Under the pieces are notes generated by a model that was not told the DNA's origin, did no database searches, and worked only from the letters and a program-made list of their open reading frames with translations. This document shows positions 58,093 through 64,000 of a stretch of DNA of 64,000 bases, one piece after another; position 1 is the first letter of the stretch; each line of letters opens with the position of its first letter. The position numbers and the translations under genes are program-made. The DNA is from an uncultured Acetatifactor sp. (GTDB taxonomy: Bacteria > Bacillota > Clostridia > Lachnospirales > Lachnospiraceae): NCBI GenBank assembly GCA_910585665.1, contig CAJUFI010000010.1, forward strand, positions 19,743 through 83,742, in the 5' to 3' direction.

Positions 58093-59921
58093 TCCGCAGC
58101 ACCCTCCATACATTCCTCTTCATTCTCTGTATTTCGGTAAAACTCTGCCTGTCTGTCAAGCATTCCAGAATAAATCCCCTGTTTTGCATACAGCTCCTCA
58201 TGGGTGCCGTACTCCACAATCCTCCCCTCCTCGAACACCGCAATCTTGTCTGCAAGCTGTACTGCGGCAAGCCTGTGCGTAATAAATATCGCACACTTTT
58301 CTTCCGTCATATGGTCAAACTGCTGATATATCTTATATTCCGCATTGGGATCCAGTTCCGCTGTGGGTTCATCCAGCAAATAAATTTCCCCTGCATGATA
58401 GCAGGCCCTAGCGATTGCCATCTTCTGACTTTCACCACCCGACAGGTCTACTCCGCTTTCATCAATCCATTTACTAACCTGTGTATCGTAACCCTGGGGC
58501 AAACCTTCCACCACAGAAGTGAGCCCTGCTTCATCGCACGCCCAATCCAGCCGTTCTCTGTCGTAAGAATCTGCCAAAACGATATTTTCACCTACTGTCA
58601 TATAAAACTGGGCAAAATCCTGAAAGACAGCAGCAAAAAGACATTGATACTTTTCGTAGTCGTATTCGTTTACATTGATCCCGTTCAGAAGAATTTCGCC
58701 CTCTGTAGGACTATATAAGCGGGTCAGTAGTTTGATAAATGTACTCTTGCCTGCACCGTTCTCACCAACGATACATAACTTTTCTCTCCCTTTAATCACA
58801 AGGTTGAAATCCTTCAAAGCAAAGCAATCTTTTCCGGGATACCGGAAGGATACGTTTTTGAATTCAATGACAGATTCCCTGTTAAATACCGGTTGCTTTG
58901 TACCAGAGCCATACTGCTCTCTTGGAATATTAATAAATTTCAGGTAATCTTCCACCTTCATTGCATCCGCCGCTAATGCAAGCCATGCATTCAGGATGGA
59001 ATCTAACGCTGCGGAAAACTTTTCCGAAGCAGAGAGAAAAACGACCGCATTTCCTACTGTCATGCCCTTCTGTGCCACCATATAGACCAGATATGCATAT
59101 AACACTGCCCGGCTTATAAGTCCCAGGAATGCCGTTTCCAAGAACGCCAGGTTCGCTGCAGCCTGTTTTTCCCGTATAGGTACATTCATCTCCCGCCGGG
59201 AAGCGGCAAATTTTTCTACCAATAGTCCACCTGCCCGAAAAAGTCTTGTGTCCTTAGCATACTCAAACATATCCAGCATATGCTGCATAGCATCCTGCTT
59301 TCTCTTTCTACGGCCTATTTCCTTGTCAAAATTATGGCTTTTCTGATTGAGATGGTTCAACACAATAGAATTTCCAACGATAGCAAACAGCATCACCAGG
59401 ATGACCAAAGGGTTTAACAGAGAAATGATGGATATTAGCAGAAACAAGCTTACCATAGAACGAAACAGCGCTCCAATCTGGTCTACCACTCCTAAGCAGT
59501 TTCCCAACAAATCGATAGCCCTGCCCTTCTGCTCCTGAATGTCAGGTTTCTCCAGCATCTCATAATCCATTTTTATAGTATGGCGATAAAATTCTTCTAT
59601 GTATGTCAGCTGAATCTTTTGACCCAGGCTGCATATGACCCGACCCCCTATACCAGTCAGTACCTCACCCAGCAGGGGGCCAAGCACTAATATCGTTACT
59701 TCCAATATCAGCCATGAAGAAACTTCCCTTCCCATCAGCTGGTCAATAATCAATCCGGGCATGACCGCAGCTGCAAACGACAATGCCGCATCCAGCAAAG
59801 CCATGATGAACTTGAGAGCAACATATCCCTTTCCCGCTCGTAGTTTCCAAACACGAGCAAACATAAAACGAGTGCTTCTCAACGTTTGAACCACACCTTG
59901 TCTTTTTTCTGTCTTATCCAT
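58089..59921 (-). CDS. ABC exporter half-transporter (first of pair)
   Basis: This 610-residue half-transporter has six helices (residues 35-320) and a C-terminal ATPase domain with Walker A VGENGAGKSTFIKL, signature DLSGGESQKMAIARA, Walker B IYLLDEPTAELDPNAEYKIY and H loop FITHRLAA. It is clearly related to its downstream partner, so the pair arose by duplication. No peptidase domain is fused, so it is not of the bacteriocin-processing type. An AAGGGAGAG site precedes the ATG. Upstream lies an inverted-repeat element, then the regulator locus. Confidence 0.92.
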   Translation of the reverse strand: MDKTEKRQGVVQTLRSTRFMFARVWKLRAGKGYVALKFIMALLDAALSFAAAVMPGLIIDQLMGREVSSWLILEVTILVLGPLLGEVLTGIGGRVICSLGQKIQLTYIEEFYRHTIKMDYEMLEKPDIQEQKGRAIDLLGNCLGVVDQIGALFRSMVSLFLLISIISLLNPLVILVMLFAIVGNSIVLNHLNQKSHNFDKEIGRRKRKQDAMQHMLDMFEYAKDTRLFRAGGLLVEKFAASRREMNVPIREKQAAANLAFLETAFLGLISRAVLYAYLVYMVAQKGMTVGNAVVFLSASEKFSAALDSILNAWLALAADAMKVEDYLKFINIPREQYGSGTKQPVFNRESVIEFKNVSFRYPGKDCFALKDFNLVIKGREKLCIVGENGAGKSTFIKLLTRLYSPTEGEILLNGINVNEYDYEKYQCLFAAVFQDFAQFYMTVGENIVLADSYDRERLDWACDEAGLTSVVEGLPQGYDTQVSKWIDESGVDLSGGESQKMAIARACYHAGEIYLLDEPTAELDPNAEYKIYQQFDHMTEEKCAIFITHRLAAVQLADKIAVFEEGRIVEYGTHEELYAKQGIYSGMLDRQAEFYRNTENEEECMEGAAE

Positions 59922-60066
59922 TTCTCTCCCTTATCATAGAATTTTAACAAACACGCCCTGTAGGCATCATACCACAGGACGTTTTTGCCAGGATTGTGAA
60001 TTCTATACTAATATGTCAAGAAAATATATCTGTATAAAAACAGATTTCAATTTTGCGAATAAATGC

Positions 60067-60172
60067 TTAGGAATTGTCGGAAAATAACTGATGCAACTTG
60101 TTTAGGAGAAAGCCCAGAAATACAACGAAAACGGCTATAAACTCGCATCAGTTATTTGTAGACAATTCCTTA
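60067..60172. mobile_element. MITE-like 106-bp inverted-repeat element, copy C
   Basis: Identical to 10411-10516 and flanked by TTA on both sides of GGAATTGTC and GACAATTCC. It lies about 145 bp upstream of the exporter operon. The identity of copies 50 kb apart shows recent movement. Confidence 0.85.
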
Positions 60173-60274
60173 TGATGTGAGTGAAGGCTATTTCATTAAC
60201 ATATTAATCTCAATCACTATCCTAAAGACAGTTTAATAATATTACTTAATCATATAACAGCATACAGTAATCTC

Positions 60275-60388
60275 GCAAGGGACAGAGTTGTCAAAATTTG
60301 GCAACTCTTTTTTGGCTCTTTTTTGACAACTCTGTCCCTTGTCTCTCTTCTCCAACCCTGATAGAATGAAGACATATGATTCTTCAAT
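60275..60388 (+). repeat. 114-bp operator-like repeat, copy 1
   Basis: Differs from 63001-63114 at only three positions. It holds a perfect 21-bp inverted repeat (60276-60296 with 60321-60341) and a promoter-like TTGTCT (60339) with TAGAAT (60362). Downstream on the plus strand only the intron remnant is found. Confidence 0.85.
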
Positions 60389-60608
60389 CGGATAGGGGGA
60401 TGATTAGTCCCCCTTCCACACCACCTGGCATACCGTTCGGTACCAAGGCGGTTCAGTAGTTTACACGTACTTTCAGATAGTGGGCTGACATGGATGGATA
60501 TCCAAGCCTGTCCACTATTATTGTTTTCGTGAGCGCAAGGTTCAGCAATAGCGCCGCCCTCCACACCCCTTTTCGGCAGTTCGCCATCTCCCGTACCTTC
60601 CACTCCGA
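60389..60608 (-). mobile_element. Group II intron 3' remnant
   Basis: On the minus strand the last residues of an intron-encoded reverse transcriptase maturase are readable (EWKVREMANCRKGVWRAALL, then GYPSMSAHYLKVRVNY and TGA at 60453). A domain-V-like hairpin follows (ACCGCC and TACC-GAAC-GGTA paired with GGTGGT), then a domain-VI-like stem GGGGGA/TCCCCC (60395-60413). The rest of the intron is absent. It replaces the end of the regulator gene. Confidence 0.65.
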
Positions 60609-62157
60609 TAAGTGTAACGCTCTCAACATTTTGTAGCAGCGCTTCTTGAAGCCCAATCATACATTCATCTGCGGTAATCTCTCCTTTATTCAACCTGCAT
60701 ATACTGTCCATGGATTTCAATTCCTGCCTGTTGGCCAGAATGTCAGTGTTAACCAGTTCTTCCAATCGCTGCAGCAAATGGTGGCATTTCTCCATATCAT
60801 AATTATTCATGGCTCCTTTCGCACTTCGGTAAATATTAATTGCTTCATACCGTTCTGTAACGATACTTTCCCGATGATACTCCGGCGACAGCCCTAGTTT
60901 GGTGAACATCTCCCCCCAGATGGCCCTCTGGGTCTTTACCTTGTTGTTCTCCAGCCGCCTGAGGCTCTTCTCGCTACAGATGCCCCCGCAAAGCTCCTGC
61001 GCCGACATGCCAAGCATCCTGCGGCGCTTCCTCACCACATCGCCGATGCGGTAGTTCTTGGTCTGGCTGTACAGGTAACAGAAGTTTTCCATATATTCCG
61101 CTATGCCGTACTCCCGGTATATTCCAGTCAGTGTGCCGCGCCATTCCCTAATCTGCGTAGCTAGAACAGACAGGCTCTCCAAGTCGTCTGTCTGTTCCGG
61201 AGCACCTGGCTCTTCCGCTTCGCCCTCTGCCCTGTCCGCCGCGGGTTGCGTCTTCACTGTTTCCCCCATGAGCCGATTCCATGCCTGGCCGAAGGATGCC
61301 GGAGCGGGCTCACGGAAGTCCGCCTTCAACAGGCCCACGTATATCTCCAGAATCCGCACCATGGCTTCCAGCAGCTCGCACAGCCAGTACATCCGCATGC
61401 AGGAGCGCAGATTCTCCACGGCTTCAGCGCATATCCGCAGCAGCCTGCGGCAGGCAGCGCTGTCCAAAGGCGATTTCATCCGCTCCAGGCAAAGATAATA
61501 TACCGCCTTGGGAAATATCTTGGCATAGCTGTAGTCATCCATGCCCGAACTTTGCATGGCTGTAAGCAGGGCTTCGACAGCCTGGGCAGTGTAGGTGCCA
61601 GCGAATCCCTTCGCAGCCACGGACCCTGCGTCAGCGCCATAATGTATGTATTCCATCAGCAGATTCCATTCCTGTACTGCAAGGAGCCTCCCCTCCCATT
61701 TCCCCGCAGGGATATCCGGCACGGTCAGAGACAAAGCCTCCCGGAAGGCCTCCCGCAATTCCTTTTCCGAAGCGCCCTGATATTGCATGAGCTGCGCCCT
61801 CATGGCCAGGCAGAACTGGCTGAGGACGGCGTTCTCCTTCCTGTCCGCCTGTTCCAGGAGCCCCAGCAGCCTTTCCGCCTCCGCAGTCTCCTTTGCCTCC
61901 ACGGCGCGCAGCAGCTTTTCCTGGGTCTGCCATACTTCATATTCCTCAGGCTGCAGATAGTCCTCGAAGCCGTCGTTTTCGAAGCCCAGCCGCTCCATCA
62001 GCCTGTCCCGCATCAGTTTGTCCGGCATCCTCTCGCCTGCCTCGATGCGGCTGAGCATTTCCGCTGAGCACAGGCCGCTGCTTAGCCTTTCCAGGTTCAC
62101 TCCTTTCCCCTTCCGCATCCCTGCAAGAAAATTATGGAAGTATATCCTTCCCTCCAT
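60609..62157 (-). pseudogene. Two-HTH XRE-type regulator, 3' end replaced by an intron remnant
   Basis: About 515 genuine residues start at the ATG at 62157 (GGAGG upstream). Residues 1-65 form an XRE helix-turn-helix (NLERLSSGLCSAEMLSRIEA). Residues 70-360 are helical and repeat-like, as in peptide-responsive regulators with TPR folds. A second helix-turn-helix lies near residues 375-430 (DVVRKRRRMLGMSAQELCGG, SEKSLRRLENNKVKT). Two HTH domains in one chain are unusual. The homology to the regulator at 63387 ends at NVESVTL, where the intron remnant begins. The frame stays open to 60250, so a chimeric protein could still be made. The DNA-binding parts are intact. Confidence 0.7.
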
Positions 62158-62270
62158 CCCTCTCCCTCCGTCTCCCATAAGCCAGTGCACCATGATAATC
62201 GGTCCACTACAAGCCCGCCCCACAAAAAGCATTCACCTCTCTCTGGGAGAAAAGGGGTCTGTCCTTGATT

Positions 62271-62726
62271 TTAGTGGCGACTAACTGAGATTATCTTAAA
62301 AGCAATAAATCCGCAAATAATTCCCAGACTATTTAATATAATATCATCAACATCAAATGACCCCAGCATACAGCCAAACTGGATCAATTCTATAAACAAT
62401 ATGTACACTAATCCCGTCAAAAGCGTCCTGTGACACTTCCTCATTTTCTCATATCCCATGGGGAGCAAAAAGCCAAATGGGATAAAAACAACAATGTTCC
62501 CAACAAGATTCTTGAGGGCGATTGCTGGTATGCTCTTTATAAGGGACAGTTGAGAAGAAATGGTTCTGAACGGCATTAAATTGATATTCCATGCCCCTTG
62601 TTCTCTGCTCCATCTGACAGAATCGATTTTTCCCATTATAAAATCTATAGATAGATTAAATTTTAACAACAAAAAGATAGACAAAATAATGCCATATACT
62701 ATGAATACTTTTCTTACTATTTTCAT
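62271..62726 (-). CDS. VanZ-like membrane protein
   Basis: VanZ proteins are small membrane proteins, one of which gives teicoplanin resistance; most have unknown roles. The 151 residues from the ATG at 62726 (AGGAG upstream) have four or five helices and the family motifs NLMPF, KNLVGNIVVFIPFGFLLP, FIELIQFGCMLGSFDVDDIILN and a last helix. It is AT-rich, between the two related regulators. Confidence 0.88.
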   Translation of the reverse strand: MKIVRKVFIVYGIILSIFLLLKFNLSIDFIMGKIDSVRWSREQGAWNINLMPFRTISSQLSLIKSIPAIALKNLVGNIVVFIPFGFLLPMGYEKMRKCHRTLLTGLVYILFIELIQFGCMLGSFDVDDIILNSLGIICGFIAFKIISVSRH

Positions 62727-62835
62727 GAAATAAACTCCTAAAATTAGATATGCGTTAATCAGGTTCATTGCACTCGTTGTTTATTAGTCTTCCATCTTTT
62801 AAGGACGCCGCGCTCGCATCAACTAAAAGCGGATA

Positions 62836-62930
62836 TGCCAGTCCGCTGTGTACTGGCATCATTAAGGACAAATGACATGAAACAACTGCCATTGTTCAAT
62901 AATCCCAACGTACCAGAAAACTTTGAAAAG
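62836..62930 (-). repeat. Start-codon module, copy 2
   Basis: Minus-strand sequence like that at 55934-56022 with ATGTCATTTGT and a frame MSFVLNDASTQRTG that stops after about 19 codons. The gene body is gone. The surrounding 62769-63000 holds no other gene. Confidence 0.4.
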
Positions 62931-63000
62931 CCTTTTTATAGAACTGTCAAATCTTTTAGCTCGTAATCAATCTTATTGTATCACAATGTGTAGTTATTTT

Positions 63001-63114
63001 GCAAGGGACAGAGTTGTCAAAATTTGTCAACTCTTCTTTGGCTCTTTTTTGACAACTCTGTCCCTTGTCTCTCTTCTCCAACCCTGATAGAATGAAGACA
63101 TATGATTCTTTAAT
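63001..63114 (+). promoter_or_regulatory. 114-bp operator-like repeat, copy 2, with promoter of the peptide gene
   Basis: A perfect 21-bp inverted repeat (63002-63022 with 63047-63067) overlaps the -35 box TTGTCT (63065-63070). The -10 TAGAAT follows at 17 nt (63088-63093). Inside it GAGTTG and CAACTC half sites recur. It points to the small peptide gene 63 bp downstream. Regulator binding is inferred. Confidence 0.6.
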
Positions 63115-63117
63115 GCC

Positions 63118-63137
63118 CCCCGCAGCAAGCTGCGGGG
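63118..63137 (+). promoter_or_regulatory. GC-rich hairpin in the peptide gene leader
   Basis: A perfect 9-bp stem CCCCGCAGC/GCTGCGGGG with two A residues between lies in the leader, after the predicted transcription start and before the ATG. There is no T run. Confidence 0.5.
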
Positions 63138-63176
63138 AATGAACCCTCTTTGGGATTAAAGAAAAGAATAACCAAC

Positions 63177-63392
63177 ATGAAAAACAAGTTCAAAAAAGCA
63201 ATCATCACCACAGTTTCTGTCCTATCCATTAGCCTGCTTCCCCTGCCAGAGCTGGCGGTACCGACCCTGTTCCCTCCGGAACCTTTTGAAACGGACAGCG
63301 GCGAGGAGCCTGGGGACGATAATGGCTGTGAGCCGTTAAGCGACCGTCCGGATAAAGATATTGATAAAAGCTTTAATGATTCTGAATTATAA
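63177..63392 (+). CDS. Small secreted-type peptide (candidate signal precursor)
   Basis: The 71-residue product has a signal-peptide-like N terminus (basic MKNKFKKA, hydrophobic IITTVSVLSISLLPLPELA). A Pro-rich and acidic tail follows (VPTLFPPEPFETDSGEEPGD, with one Cys, ending SFNDSEL). The ribosome site is weak. The gene is preceded by a good promoter inside the 114-bp repeat and is convergent with a regulator gene, overlapping its end by 6 nt. Small exported peptides next to TPR-type regulators are typical of cell-cell signalling, but no family match is known to me. Alternative: a short exported protein without signalling role. Confidence 0.5.
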   Translation: MKNKFKKAIITTVSVLSISLLPLPELAVPTLFPPEPFETDSGEEPGDDNGCEPLSDRPDKDIDKSFNDSEL

Positions 63393-64000
63393 TTTACCGG
63401 AATAAAACTCTTCATAAAATGTTTCCTTACAAAGCCTAGCTAGCTGGACGCACTTCTGTAGTTCCTGGGCAACAGGAATGCCCGATTCTACAGAGGTGCT
63501 CTTTTTTGCAGTCTCCATCCAATTCCAAAGAACGTCATACAAGCAATGATGAAGTATACTCATTCTCCTTGCACCCAAACTTTCTTGTATGATTTTCATA
63601 CTGATTGCCGTAGCTTTCCCATATTCGCCTGCATTTCCAAGTCGGCTTGCCACACCGCTCATAATCATCTCATATAAGCTTATATCAATGCTATATTCAG
63701 GAATACATTGCCTGGTTACACTCTGCAGCAACTCAATATTGAACTCCTCTGCTTCATCTCGGGATTTCATGGCAATGCTGTACAGACACCCCAATTCAGC
63801 ATGGGTCAAATAGACGTCCGACTCGTCTTTCGCATTCAGTATGCTTTCCAGCGGGACAGTGTAATGTAACGCGTTTTTGAGTTCATTTACACATTCATCT
63901 GACGCAATCTCTCTCTTTTTAAATCTGTAGAGACAGTCCATATGCTTTTGCTCATGTGAGATAAAGAAGTAAAAGAAGTGTAAAAAATTTTGCCGTTCCC
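63387..64000 (-). CDS. C-terminal part of a second regulator of the same family (partial)
   Basis: The frame is open from the window edge to the TAA at 63387, so at least 200 residues are present and the N terminus lies outside. EQKHMDCLYRFKKREIASDE aligns with ELKSMDSICRLNKGEITADE of the regulator at 60609-62157, identifying the family. The remaining 150 residues (helical, e.g. LTHAELGCLYSIAMKSRDEA and RMSILHHCLYDVLWNW) show the intact C terminus that the other copy has lost. TPR-like helical repeats suggest ligand binding. It is convergent with the peptide gene. Confidence 0.75.
   Translation of the reverse strand, partial: ERQNFLHFFYFFISHEQKHMDCLYRFKKREIASDECVNELKNALHYTVPLESILNAKDESDVYLTHAELGCLYSIAMKSRDEAEEFNIELLQSVTRQCIPEYSIDISLYEMIMSGVASRLGNAGEYGKATAISMKIIQESLGARRMSILHHCLYDVLWNWMETAKKSTSVESGIPVAQELQKCVQLARLCKETFYEEFYSGKL

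Noticed and set aside
61246..62067. 273-codon plus-strand frame opposite the two-HTH regulator
   Set aside because: Shadow frame; the minus strand has two clear HTH domains and a good ribosome site.

Overview
The window looks like a chromosomal segment of a spore-forming, gut-type Clostridia, most likely a Lachnospiraceae member. This is inferred from the gene set (SpoVT, SpoVG, a SleB-like hydrolase, DegV, DUF1836, a GlgC/GlgD pair, DnaD- and DnaI-like loaders, a Na+-type ATP synthase) and from strong AGGAGG ribosome sites. Housekeeping genes are GC-rich. Several accessory blocks are visibly AT-richer.

Layout, left to right. 0.1-2.8 kb: an OmpR-type two-component pair and spoVT. 3.0-5.2 kb: an AT-rich ATPase plus TOPRIM-like pair that resembles phage-defence modules. 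5.4-7.1 kb: an ABC-2 transporter. 7.3-9.5 kb: a decayed zone with remnants of a LytTR/GHKL pair, an ABC ATPase and one unknown gene, around an intact Uma2 gene. 9.6-13.4 kb: a MATE pump, a GHKL kinase and a LytTR regulator whose 5' end is tandemly duplicated. 13.5-17.2 kb: DUF1836, DegV, an SGNH hydrolase, an ArsR-like regulator and a 33-residue small protein. 17.3-21.7 kb: mfd and pth. 21.8-26.0 kb: gene remnants, an ABC-F ATPase and a DUF4143 ATPase. 26.2-34.6 kb: spoVG, glgD, glgC, murC, a cluster of DnaA-box-like sites, two helicase-loading genes and a PRPP synthetase. 34.6-39.7 kb: a bioY fragment and a minus-strand trio (methyltransferase, large anchored protein, small anchored protein). 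39.8-47.4 kb: the complete ATP synthase operon. 47.6-53.6 kb: DUF402, a cell-wall hydrolase, upp, rpiB, tsaC and a PD-(D/E)XK ATPase. The order tsaC-rpiB-upp next to atp recalls the Bacillus subtilis ywlC-ywlF-upp-atp region. 53.7-64 kb: an accessory block with a frameshifted small gene, a truncated FtsX-type permease, two ABC exporter half-transporters, two related regulators (one with two HTH domains and cut by a group II intron remnant), a VanZ protein and a small secreted-type peptide.

Repeats link distant parts. A 106-bp inverted-repeat element occurs three times (7.3, 10.4 and 60.1 kb), the last two copies identical. A 114-bp operator-like repeat with a perfect 21-bp inverted repeat occurs at 60.3 and 63.0 kb. 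A roughly 70-bp intergenic repeat occurs at 21.0 kb (two units) and 51.8 kb.

The most interesting candidates are the exporter, regulator and peptide locus at the right end, which reads as a possible peptide-signalling system, and the ATPase-TOPRIM pair at the left. No tRNA, rRNA or CRISPR array was recognised.
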